A DNA stretch of 10,118 nucleotides from Deltaproteobacteria bacterium (GCA_019314185.1 JAFCZU010000093.1:1-10118); one strand, 5' to 3'; counted from the stretch's first letter, positions 1 to 6,348 are shown. Numbers and translations: made by a program. The notes: a model not told the origin generated them from the letters alone.

Positions 1-305
1 ATATAATCAGAATCTTCTTGTCCAATTGTTACTTTTTTAAAACTGTCAGAACTTTGCAAAACGTCATAGACCATGCTTGTAACTCTGCGACGGTCAATAT
101 TTCCGCGCACACCAAGAACCATCGTTGTATTCATAACGCAAATTTTTGTATCCACATATCCAGGCTCACCGTGTCCAGTATCAGGATGTATTATTGGCTG
201 ATGCCAAGCACAACCCCCCATAAAAACAGTTAATGCAATAATGAACAACCAAATTGAATTATTTAACAAAATTATTCCTTTTGAATCAGTTTCGTTCTTA
301 ATCAT
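1..305 (-). CDS. putative lipoprotein, partial (3' end beyond window start)
   Basis: An open reading frame starts at ATG 305-303 on the minus strand and runs without a stop to position 1, giving 101 residues and part of a codon. A GGAGA ribosome binding site lies 5 nt before the ATG (311-315). The N-terminus has a polar stretch with Lys3 and Lys9, a hydrophobic segment (about residues 18-29, IWLFIIALTVFM), then GGC at 30-32, which fits a lipobox with Cys32 as the lipidated residue, although Met at -3 is not ideal. After it come a His/Pro/Asp/Gly-rich linker (about 35-50) and the start of a folded domain with an R-R-R cluster near residue 72. I do not recognise the family. The predicted location is an envelope membrane facing the periplasm. 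It lies 62 nt downstream of the HEPN-like gene on the same strand, so co-transcription is possible. The gene call is fairly safe; the function is unknown. Confidence 0.7.
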   Translation of the reverse strand, partial: MIKNETDSKGIILLNNSIWLFIIALTVFMGGCAWHQPIIHPDTGHGEPGYVDTKICVMNTTMVLGVRGNIDRRRVTSMVYDVLQSSDSFKKVTIGQEDSDY

Positions 306-367
306 TTCATTCTCCGATATACTGACATCCTATTGCCTCTCGGTATAAGCCGAATGCCAAAAAAATG

Positions 368-919
368 TTAGCCATGGAAGATCAATTCCTTCAAACGCGT
401 CATATCTTGCTGCGCCTTGGCAATGACAGCAGCAAACGTATTTGGCTCAAACGCATAGATGCCATACCACGGCTTTCCTTCAATGTCTCTGGGATAGCGA
501 TTAAGTTGATCGGCTGGGGTAGCCCGTTTGTGCTCGGCCATAAAAAGATTTAGTTCTTCGATAACACGCGGATCTGGGTTAACAAGCTCAATTTCTTCGG
601 TGCCAAATGGAATCTCAAATGAAAACTTCTTGCCTGGGTAGAGATTAGCGTATCTCTTGCCGAGAAATTCTAAATCGTGACCTGCTTTACCACAAAATTG
701 TTCATCCAGTACCTTCTCAAGTATTGCTGCTTTTAAAAATAGCTCTATACCATGAAACGATAGAGACAAAACAACAGCTCCTCGAGGATAAGAGGATTCT
801 GTAGGAGATGCGGCCAGGGCAGCGCAAAGATGAGCGGCAGAGGCCTCCGAAAAAGCAAGAAATTGCAATGATGCACGTAGCGATTCAATTTCTGAAAAAT
901 GAACCATCCGATAATTCAT
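368..919 (-). CDS. HEPN-like hypothetical protein
   Basis: A 183-residue soluble protein with no signal peptide or membrane segment. I chose ATG 919 because GGAGG ends 5 nt before it. A GTG at 925 is in frame but overlaps that ribosome binding site. The helical segment FHGIELFLKAAIL (55-67), followed by GHDLEFL (80-86), resembles the pattern in HEPN-type helical-bundle proteins, where a helix with an Ile-Glu-Leu-x-Leu-Lys core precedes a Gly/Lys-His-Asp-Leu motif. The catalytic R-x4-6-H motif of HEPN RNases is not evident; NRYPRD (140-145) is the only Arg-rich motif. The C-terminal part is unassigned. HEPN proteins are often nucleic-acid-binding or toxin/defence components, but no antitoxin or nucleotidyltransferase partner is adjacent, so no function is assigned. 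The stop codon TAA lies inside GGCTAAC, and a matching GTTAGCC sits just before the ribosome binding site, a cassette-like arrangement. The gene is real with good confidence; the family is tentative. Confidence 0.65.
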   Translation of the reverse strand: MNYRMVHFSEIESLRASLQFLAFSEASAAHLCAALAASPTESSYPRGAVVLSLSFHGIELFLKAAILEKVLDEQFCGKAGHDLEFLGKRYANLYPGKKFSFEIPFGTEEIELVNPDPRVIEELNLFMAEHKRATPADQLNRYPRDIEGKPWYGIYAFEPNTFAAVIAKAQQDMTRLKELIFHG

Positions 920-933
920 AAGCACCTCCCGAT

Positions 934-1144
934 GGCTAACGTCTCCGCATCACCTACAAGCAGGAAAAAGGGACATTTGTAAATGCTACGTTTTCCTCAA
1001 ACTTGGCAAAAGTTACAGCCGCCCGCCTCGCCTGAGCGAGACAACAAAAGAACGAAGAGTATTGAGTACGGCTCGCGATGGCGGGCAGGAGCATCGTGGA
1101 AAGAAAGCGGAAAGATTCGTACGGGGCGAGTGCGGAGATTAACT
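934..1144. repeat. nested imperfect inverted repeat in a non-coding gap
   Basis: The gap between the HEPN-like gene and the acyl-CoA synthetase is richer in G+C than its surroundings and has dyad symmetry. The outer arms are TCTCCGCA (942-949) and TGCGGAGA (1131-1138), extendable to TAA on both sides with a 2-nt bulge. The inner arms are GCCCGCCTCGC (1021-1031) and GCGATGGCGGGC (1075-1086), with one extra base. A small hairpin, CTCGC-CTGA-GCGAG, sits at 1027-1040. The dyad centres nearly coincide (about 1040 and 1053). The one long reading frame here (954-1163, minus) begins inside the synthetase stop region, has no ribosome binding site of its own and resembles no protein I know, so I treat the stretch as non-coding. 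It may be an attC-like site or a mobile-element remnant. At about 205 bp it exceeds the usual attC size range. Confidence 0.45.
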
Positions 1145-1155
1145 TGTTCACGCTT

Positions 1156-2721
1156 TTAACCATGAACAGTTACCGAATATTTTTTTCTCATTTTCGGCTT
1201 TTCAATTTTTCCTGTAGGACTTCTCGGGACATCATCGAAAAAGATTTTCCTTGGCCGTTTATACCTTGGAAGCTCTTCACAAAACTTCGCAACCTCTTCT
1301 TCCGTCATATTAAATGAAGGTTTTACCTTTATCACGGCCGCAACAATTTCTCCAAGGCGATCATCAGGAACTCCTATAACCCCTACATCATGAATTTTGT
1401 CATTGCCCATGATAAAGTTTTCTATTTCAACAGGAAATATATTTTCTCCTCCCGTTATGATAACATCCTTTTTCCGGTCAACAAGCCATATAAACCCATC
1501 GTCATCCATGCGAGCAATATCACCTGTAAGCAACCATCCATCAACAATGGTTTTTTTTGTTGCTTCAGGATTCTTGTAATACTCCTTCATAACACCGTCA
1601 CCCCTTATTAAAAGCTCGCCAGTCGCACCACTTGGCAAAGGGTTCATGCTGCTGTCAACAATTCTGCATTCCCAGCCAAACCCCGGAAGGCCAATTGCAC
1701 CAACTTTATGAAAATTTTCCATTCCAAGATGTACGCAGCCAGGACCTGTGGCCTCTGTCAGACCGTAGTTTGTATCGTAATCATGATTGGGAAAGGCCTC
1801 TTTCCATTTGTTAATAAGGCTCGGAGGAACCGGCTGGGCGCCTATGTGCATAAGTCGCCATTGCTCAAGATTATAGTCCCCAAGATTAATATCATTATCT
1901 TCAATGGCAACAAGTATATCATGTGCCCAGGGAACGAGAAGCCATACAATAGTAGCTTTCTCTTCGGAAACCGCTTCCAGTATCCATTTAGGACTTACCC
2001 CTTTCAGAATAACCGATTTTGCTCCGACAATAAAATTGCCGAACCAGTGCATCTTTGCTCCTGTGTGATAAAGCGGAGGTATACACAGAAAGTTATCTTC
2101 ATGTGTCTGTTTGTGGTGATTGTTTTCAACGAGGCAGGCAAACTCAAGGTTGCGATGGGTCAAAAGCACAGGTTTCGGAGTTCCGGTAGTACCTGATGTA
2201 AAATATAATGCAGCTCCATCAGACAAAGCCAGCTTTACTTTCGGATCCGCTGTAGAGCTTGAAGATATAAGTTTATCATACTGCTGCGCATAATCGGGAC
2301 ATTTTTCATCAGGTCCTGTAAAAATATATGTTGTAACGGTTTTGCTTAAAAAAGCTTTAATCGAATCTATCCTGTCAATAAATTCTTCCCCAAAGATAAT
2401 AACCTTTGCTTCAGCGATCTCGGCACATAACCTGATATCATCAGCTAAAAACCTGAAATTCAAAGGAACAGCCCATGCGCCGGAACGAAGTATGCCGAAA
2501 TAAACGGGGAGCCATTCTATGCAGTTCATCATAAGCTGGACAACCTTATCCCCTTTTTTAACCCCTTGGGAAATAAGGGCATTAGCAATACGGCTGGCCT
2601 GGCTGTTGAATTCATCCCATGTTATTTCCCTGTGTATATTCCTCGCAGGATCTCTTTCAATAAGAGCAGCTTCGTGACCGTAAATCCCGGCGTTTTTGTC
2701 TAACATCTCAGTTATAAGCAT
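1156..2721 (-). CDS. AMP-forming acyl-CoA synthetase / acid-CoA ligase
   Basis: A 521-residue member of the ANL superfamily of adenylate-forming enzymes, which activate a carboxylic acid with ATP to an acyl-AMP and pass it to CoA. The motifs appear in order: the ATP-binding loop TSGTTGTPK (175-183), an aromatic PLYHTG (216-221), YGLTEATG (319-326), LLTGDIARMDDDGF (397-410), RKKDVIITGGENIFPVEIE (416-434) and the C-terminal PTGKIEK with the expected catalytic Lys505. Length and domain order are typical of a complete soluble enzyme with a large N-terminal and a small mobile C-terminal domain. The acid substrate cannot be read from the sequence; fatty or aromatic acids are both possible. One oddity is Pro184 after the PK of the ATP loop, where Gly is usual. 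The start ATG 2721 has AGGAAG (2726-2731) 4 nt upstream. The gene lies 73 bp downstream of dnaK, with the dnaK terminator between them, so it is probably not a normal part of that operon. Confidence 0.9.
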   Translation of the reverse strand: MLITEMLDKNAGIYGHEAALIERDPARNIHREITWDEFNSQASRIANALISQGVKKGDKVVQLMMNCIEWLPVYFGILRSGAWAVPLNFRFLADDIRLCAEIAEAKVIIFGEEFIDRIDSIKAFLSKTVTTYIFTGPDEKCPDYAQQYDKLISSSSTADPKVKLALSDGAALYFTSGTTGTPKPVLLTHRNLEFACLVENNHHKQTHEDNFLCIPPLYHTGAKMHWFGNFIVGAKSVILKGVSPKWILEAVSEEKATIVWLLVPWAHDILVAIEDNDINLGDYNLEQWRLMHIGAQPVPPSLINKWKEAFPNHDYDTNYGLTEATGPGCVHLGMENFHKVGAIGLPGFGWECRIVDSSMNPLPSGATGELLIRGDGVMKEYYKNPEATKKTIVDGWLLTGDIARMDDDGFIWLVDRKKDVIITGGENIFPVEIENFIMGNDKIHDVGVIGVPDDRLGEIVAAVIKVKPSFNMTEEEVAKFCEELPRYKRPRKIFFDDVPRSPTGKIEKPKMRKKYSVTVHG

Positions 2722-2732
2722 ATTTTCTTCCT

Positions 2733-2771
2733 AAAAAAAAATCCCGCAACACATAATAATGTGCGCGGGAT
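2733..2771 (-). terminator. rho-independent terminator of the grpE-dnaK operon
   Basis: On the minus strand a GC-rich stem forms from ATCCCGC (2771-2765 and 2747-2741 as perfect complements), continues inward with CACAT/ATGTG after a small asymmetric bulge, and closes on an AT-rich tetraloop. It is followed directly by eight T residues (2740-2733). It begins 23 nt after the dnaK stop codon. This is a textbook intrinsic terminator for transcripts leaving dnaK. Confidence 0.9.
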
Positions 2772-2794
2772 TTTAAAGCAATTATTCTTTTATA

Positions 2795-4720
2795 TTATTT
2801 CTTGCTTTCATCTTTTACTTCTTCAAAATCAGCATCCACCACATCCTCATCAGGCGCGGAAGGTTCTGGTTTTGCTTCGCCTCCGGCAGTACCTTCAGCC
2901 TGCTGAGCGCCCTGCGAAGCCTGCTGATACATGACCTCTGCAAGCTTATGGGAAGACTGTGTCAACTCATCACTTACACGCTTGATTTCTTCAACATCTT
3001 CCCCTTCAATAGCCTTCTTGAGACGCTTGGTAATTTCCTCAATCTGGCTCTTTGTCGGGTCGTCGACCTTGTCTCCAAGGTCCTTAATAGATTTTTCGGT
3101 TGAATACATCAGAGCATCCGCCGCATTACGAGCCTCAACTAATTCCTTTTTCTTTTTATCATCCTCTGCATGAAGCTCCGCATCTTTTACGAGGTTCTCG
3201 ATATCTTCCTTTGACAGACCGGAAGATGCCGTGATCTGAATTGACTGTTCCTTGCCTGTAGCCATGTCCTTTGCACCGACTTTTACAATACCATTAGCGT
3301 CAATATCAAATGTCACCTCTATCTGGGGTACGCCCCTTGGCGCAGGGGGTATGCCTACAAGCTCAAAACGACCAAGAGTCTTGTTGCCGGCAGCCATCTC
3401 ACGTTCCCCCTGAAGTACATGAATAGAAACTGCGGGTTGACTGTCTGCGGCTGTAGAAAAGACCTGGCTCTTCTTTGTCGGAATCGTTGTATTCTTTTCA
3501 ATCAGTCTTGTCATTACCCCGCCAAGTGTTTCGATTCCAAGCGAAAGCGGCGTAACATCGAGAAGAAGCACATCCTTGACATCGCCTCTTAAAACCCCGC
3601 CCTGAATGGCTGCGCCAATGGCTACAACTTCATCAGGATTAACGCCTTTATGAGGGGCTTTGCCAAATATTTTCTTGACCCGTTCCTGTACCGCCGGCAT
3701 ACGCGTCATCCCGCCCACAAGAATAACTTCATTAATATCGCTTAAACTCAGTTTTGAATCCTTAAGCGCAATACGACATGGTTTCTCTAATTTGTCCAGC
3801 AAATCGCCGATAAGCGCTTCCAGCTTTGCTCTTGTTAATTTAATATTAAGATGTTTCGGGCCGCTGGCGTCGGCTGTTATAAACGGAAGATTCACATCTG
3901 TTTCAACAGATGTTGACAGCTCCATCTTCGCCTTTTCAGCCGCCTCTTTAAGCCGTTGCAGCGCCATTTTGTCATTCCTGATATCAATAGCCTGGTCTTT
4001 TTTGAATTCATCTGCGAGATAATCGATAATCCGAAGGTCAAAATCCTCACCTCCAAGATGGGTATCGCCGTTTGTTGACTTGACCTCAAAGACCCCTTCG
4101 CCGATTTCAAGAATGGACACATCAAATGTGCCTCCACCAAGATCAAAAACAACAACTTTTTCTTCTCCCTTTTTGTCAAGGCCATATGCAAGCGATGCTG
4201 CTGTAGGCTCATTTATTATCCTCAAAACATTGAGACCGGCGACTTTACCTGCATCTTTAGTTGCCTGCCGCTGGCTGTCATTAAAATAAGCCGGCACAGT
4301 TACAACCGCATCTGTAACAGTTTCCCCAAGGTATTCTTCCGCTGTTTTCTTGATGTTTGCCAAAATAAATGACGATACCTCTGCAGGGCTGTTAAGTTTG
4401 CCGCGAAGGTTTATCCGAATATCGCCATTGCTTGCCTGCTCAAGCTTGTAAGGAAGCACCTTGATGTCACTCTGTACTATTGGTGCGGAATATTTTCTGC
4501 CAATAAGCCTTTTTACAGCAAAAACAGTGTTTTCAGGGTTTGTTATAGCCTGCCTTTTCGCAATTTGACCAACCAATCGCTCGCCACTGGCTGTTACAGC
4601 AACAATAGAAGGGGTAGTACGCCCCCCCTCAGGATTCGTAATTACTTTTGGATCGGTGCCTTCCATAACAGCCACACATGAATTTGTGGTGCCGAGATCG
4701 ATTCCTATTATCTTGCCCAT
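2795..4720 (-). CDS. dnaK: molecular chaperone DnaK (Hsp70)
   Basis: A 641-residue cytoplasmic Hsp70 that binds exposed hydrophobic segments of client proteins in an ATP-controlled cycle, with DnaJ as ATPase stimulator and GrpE as nucleotide exchange factor. The actin-like nucleotide-binding domain spans about residues 1-383, with [15 protein letters not shown] (7-21), the phosphate loop DLGGGTFD (193-200) and [11 protein letters not shown] (332-342). The interdomain linker DVLLLDVTP is at 383-391, followed by the beta-sandwich substrate domain (to about 505), a helical lid, and a disordered Gln/Ala/Glu-rich tail ending [16 protein letters not shown]. Length is normal for bacterial DnaK. Start ATG 4720 has a strong AAGGAGG (4728-4734) 7 nt upstream. 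It lies 79 bp downstream of grpE on the same strand and is followed by a strong terminator, so grpE-dnaK looks like one transcription unit. No dnaJ follows within the window. Confidence 0.98.
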   Translation of the reverse strand: MGKIIGIDLGTTNSCVAVMEGTDPKVITNPEGGRTTPSIVAVTASGERLVGQIAKRQAITNPENTVFAVKRLIGRKYSAPIVQSDIKVLPYKLEQASNGDIRINLRGKLNSPAEVSSFILANIKKTAEEYLGETVTDAVVTVPAYFNDSQRQATKDAGKVAGLNVLRIINEPTAASLAYGLDKKGEEKVVVFDLGGGTFDVSILEIGEGVFEVKSTNGDTHLGGEDFDLRIIDYLADEFKKDQAIDIRNDKMALQRLKEAAEKAKMELSTSVETDVNLPFITADASGPKHLNIKLTRAKLEALIGDLLDKLEKPCRIALKDSKLSLSDINEVILVGGMTRMPAVQERVKKIFGKAPHKGVNPDEVVAIGAAIQGGVLRGDVKDVLLLDVTPLSLGIETLGGVMTRLIEKNTTIPTKKSQVFSTAADSQPAVSIHVLQGEREMAAGNKTLGRFELVGIPPAPRGVPQIEVTFDIDANGIVKVGAKDMATGKEQSIQITASSGLSKEDIENLVKDAELHAEDDKKKKELVEARNAADALMYSTEKSIKDLGDKVDDPTKSQIEEITKRLKKAIEGEDVEEIKRVSDELTQSSHKLAEVMYQQASQGAQQAEGTAGGEAKPEPSAPDEDVVDADFEEVKDESKK

Positions 4721-4799
4721 CTATTCTCCTCCTTAAATATATAAAATAATCGTAATATGTTAGTTTTTTCGAAAAATTTCTTTGATCCAAGCTTGCTCA

Positions 4800-5411
4800 T
4801 TATTTTTTTTCATCGCCGGTTTTTACTTTTGACTTAGAAACTACAACCATAGCCGGTCTTATCAACCTGTCATGCATCATATATCCTTTTTGCATCTCAT
4901 TTGTTACGATATTCTCAAGATGATCATCTGTCTCCTCCTGCATGACAGCCTGATGGAAAGCTGGATTAAAAGGCTTTCCCAAAGACTCAACCGGCTTTAC
5001 ACTGAATTTTTCAAAAATGTTCAGTATCTCCTTCAGGGTCATATCAACCCCTTCCATCAGACCTGTATCATCCTGTTTATTGCTTCGTAACGAATCCAGC
5101 GCCCGCTCAAGATTGTCCACAACAGAAAGCATCTCTTTTATCAATGATTCGTTTGCAAACTTCCTGAATTCACTTGTTTCACGCGCAGATCGTTTTTTAT
5201 AGTTCTCGAATTCAGCAGAAATCCTTAAAAAACGGTCATAATTCTCCTTTGCTTTCTGCTCAGATGTCTCAAGTTTTGCCTCCATCTCCTTTATCGGATC
5301 AACAGGCTCTGTTTTAGCCTCTTTATTAATAGTAGCTGTTTTTTTTTCTTTATCCTTTATATCAACCTTAGTATTTTCAACATCTTTTTTTACTTTCTTT
5401 TTATCTGACAT
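4800..5411 (-). CDS. grpE: nucleotide exchange factor GrpE
   Basis: A 203-residue protein that dimerises and releases ADP from DnaK, resetting the chaperone cycle. The N-terminal 45 residues are a Lys/Glu/Asp-rich disordered region. A long helix with coiled-coil character covers about 40-105 (with ENYDRFLRISAEFENYKKR, 57-75), followed by a short helical region. The C-terminal beta-wing domain carries the family signatures FNPAFHQAVMQEE (148-160) and QKGYMMHDRLIRPAMVV (174-190). Length is typical. Start ATG 5411 has AGGGGA about 12 nt upstream, a somewhat long spacing. It is first in the grpE-dnaK pair. The heat-shock repressor gene hrcA, which often precedes grpE, is not here; an SRP RNA gene lies upstream instead. 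Confidence 0.97.
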   Translation of the reverse strand: MSDKKKVKKDVENTKVDIKDKEKKTATINKEAKTEPVDPIKEMEAKLETSEQKAKENYDRFLRISAEFENYKKRSARETSEFRKFANESLIKEMLSVVDNLERALDSLRSNKQDDTGLMEGVDMTLKEILNIFEKFSVKPVESLGKPFNPAFHQAVMQEETDDHLENIVTNEMQKGYMMHDRLIRPAMVVVSKSKVKTGDEKK

Positions 5412-5442
5412 AAGCTGAAATATTCCCCTAATCTATACGAGA

Positions 5443-5470
5443 CCTTTGCAAAATATTCATTTTTCAAAGG
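5443..5470. repeat. 28-nt palindrome in the grpE leader
   Basis: The arms CCTTTGCAAAAT (5443-5454) and ATTTTTCAAAGG (5459-5470) are complementary at 11 of 12 positions around ATTC. It lies 31 nt upstream of the grpE start and downstream of the candidate promoter, so it would be transcribed as a hairpin in the leader or could act as a protein-binding site. It does not match the CIRCE operator (TTAGCACTC and its complement). Confidence 0.6.
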
Positions 5471-5540
5471 GCTCTATACTGGTAGATATTTTGGGCGGTT
5501 TATAGCTGCGCAAAATACAACAAAAATCAACAATGAATAA

Positions 5541-5568
5541 AAAATAATACTGTTTGGAGTAATGTCAA
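5541..5568 (-). promoter_or_regulatory. candidate sigma-70-type promoter for grpE-dnaK
   Basis: On the minus strand a perfect TTGACA -35 (5568-5563) is followed after 16 nt by TATTTT (5546-5541), a 4-of-6 match to the -10 consensus. Transcription would start near 5534, leaving a leader of about 120 nt before grpE that contains the palindrome at 5443-5470. No CCCCAT-type sigma-32 -10 element is seen at the right distance. The -35 is good; the -10 is weak. Confidence 0.4.
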
Positions 5569-5605
5569 GGCAACAATCAGAGGAGAGAACTACTGAATAT
5601 TATAA

Positions 5606-5870
5606 GAATGGTTGTGCACCCACTATCGAATCTTTTCCTCAAAACATATAAGCCATAAAATTGATCGGAATCAATCCACGACACAGACTGCATCACTTAT
5701 CGCTGCTTCCTCCCGGACCTGACGAGGTTCATGACCGTCTGTTGCGCAGCGGCCGATCGGGAATGACTTAATGCTTTCAGGATTAAAAACCCTTTAGAGG
5801 GAATTCAGCCCCGCATAAAGCGGATTTCGGGTAAAGGGCACCGCTAACTCCCCACCTAGCACAACCATCT
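5606..5870 (-). ncRNA. ffs: large-type signal recognition particle RNA with Alu domain
   Basis: The RNA scaffold of the signal recognition particle, which binds Ffh and directs ribosomes making membrane or secreted proteins to FtsY. The S-domain core is unmistakable on the minus strand: CATGAACC (about 5732-5725), GTCAGGTCC, then GGAAGCAGC. The apical loop at 5714-5711 reads GGGA where GGAA is usual. The gene extends well beyond a 4.5S RNA. Its 5' part has GTGCTAGGTGGGG, TAGCGGTGCCC, AATCCGCTTTATGCGG and GAATTCCC, which closely follow the Alu domain of Bacillus scRNA. Its 3' part ends GGGTGCACAACCAT. The two ends pair exactly over 10 bp (ATGGTTGTGC, 5608-5617; GCACAACCAT, 5859-5868), giving a closed RNA of about 261-267 nt. 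Exact ends are inferred from this pairing. It has its own promoter and lies upstream of grpE on the same strand. Confidence 0.93.
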
Positions 5871-5872
5871 TT

Positions 5873-5902
5873 ATAATATAATTCATCAAATCGATTTCGC
5901 AA
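5873..5902 (-). promoter_or_regulatory. candidate promoter of the SRP RNA gene
   Basis: On the minus strand TTGCGA (5902-5897) and TATTAT (5878-5873) are separated by 18 nt. The -10 element ends 2-5 nt before the inferred 5' end of the SRP RNA, so the true start is probably at or just inside the closing stem. An overlapping TATATT gives a 16-nt spacing as an alternative. Position relative to the RNA is the main support. Confidence 0.5.
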
Positions 5903-6003
5903 GCAAAAAAACTTCAGATGTTGCCAATAAAATTGGCTCCTTTATGTATTCCACAATATAGACTGTTATTTTTAGCCCGAGACGCAACATTTAGTGTTTT
6001 TTA

Positions 6004-6027
6004 TTGACATATAAATATCTCTATAAT
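6004..6027 (+). promoter_or_regulatory. possible promoter elements upstream of the lipoprotein-tilS genes
   Basis: A perfect TTGACA (6004-6009) and a perfect TATAAT (6022-6027) lie on the plus strand, but only 12 nt apart, too close to work together as a normal sigma-70 pair. Either could belong to a promoter with a degenerate partner; for example, TATAAT with TTTTAT at 5999-6004 gives a 17-nt spacing. If used, the leader before the lipoprotein would exceed 300 nt. Confidence 0.25.
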
Positions 6028-6247
6028 AGCTTGAAAAACAGGAATTATTCTCAAAAGAGTTTGCAGGATGATAAGGATTCAATGAGTTAAAGAATCATGG
6101 GGCTTGAGTTAAATGCTTAAGAATTAGCAACTATTCAGGTTGTTAGATTCTACAGTTAAAGCCTCCGGTTCGTAGAGGTTTACGGTTAGCTGCTTTATCA
6201 GCCGGCACACCTTTGGAGCCGATTCACGTATCAGCTGTCATGCCCCT

Positions 6248-6266
6248 GCAAGCTCGCCGAGCTTGC
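6248..6266. repeat. perfect 19-nt palindrome (hairpin)
   Basis: GCAAGCTCG-C-CGAGCTTGC is perfectly complementary over 9 bp around a single central base. No T-run follows, so it is not a standard intrinsic terminator. It lies about 80 bp upstream of the lipoprotein start in the G+C-richer part of the spacer. Confidence 0.7.
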
Positions 6267-6348
6267 GAAGCAGACAGGTCAATATTTTCAACACGTTTAA
6301 TTCTCATCGTTTTTTAACCCTGAACTTTGAACCTGAGCAGTTACAAAA

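Larger units (their letters stand above)
5903..6348. other. divergent intergenic region without a convincing gene
   Basis: About 450 bp separate the SRP RNA promoter from the lipoprotein gene. No reading frame with a plausible start and ribosome binding site is seen, and no tRNA fold was recognised. The left half (to about 6035) is very AT-rich. The right half (about 6145-6280) is richer in G+C and has several short inverted repeats: CCTC/GAGG near 6162-6178, a GCTG/CAGC-type pairing near 6189-6203, and a perfect 19-nt palindrome at 6248-6266. It could hold a small RNA, a long leader for the lipoprotein-tilS-ftsH genes, or a decayed repeat. Confidence 0.5.

Noticed and set aside
261..373. A full attC site between GGCTAAC (367-373) and GTTAAAT (261-267, minus strand)
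   Set aside because: The spacing fits an attC, but the second core would lie inside the coding sequence of the left-edge lipoprotein and I see no matching L boxes or stable central hairpin.
954..1163. 69-codon minus-strand reading frame starting over the synthetase stop codon
   Set aside because: It has no own ribosome binding site, no recognisable protein features, and spans the nested inverted repeats, so the open frame looks incidental to a GC-richer non-coding element.
1708..2196. 162-codon plus-strand frame antisense to the acyl-CoA synthetase
   Set aside because: It lies wholly opposite conserved synthetase motifs, and its Cys/Phe/Arg-rich translation resembles no protein.
3660..4289. 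Long open frames on both strands inside dnaK (such as 3660-4022 plus and 3892-4212 minus)
   Set aside because: They are alternative-frame shadows of a clearly conserved dnaK and encode low-complexity or Ser/Leu-rich sequence without initiation signals.
5412..5580. CIRCE operator or sigma-32 promoter before grpE
   Set aside because: Neither the TTAGCACTC inverted repeat nor a CCCCAT-type -10 at the right distance from a CTTGAA-type -35 could be found.
5690..5790. A short 4.5S-type SRP RNA only
   Set aside because: The Alu-type 5' region and the exactly pairing termini at 5608-5617 and 5859-5868 show the gene is the longer form.
6140..6230. Minus-strand frame of about 35 codons in the divergent spacer
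   Set aside because: It follows a stop codon, has no good start or ribosome binding site, and no known protein family. It might be a relic of a repeated element, but this cannot be shown from one window.
6034..6300. 6S RNA (ssrS) between the SRP RNA and the lipoprotein
   Set aside because: The size would fit, but I could not pair the ends into a long closing stem with a central bubble, and no conserved 6S sequence was recognised.
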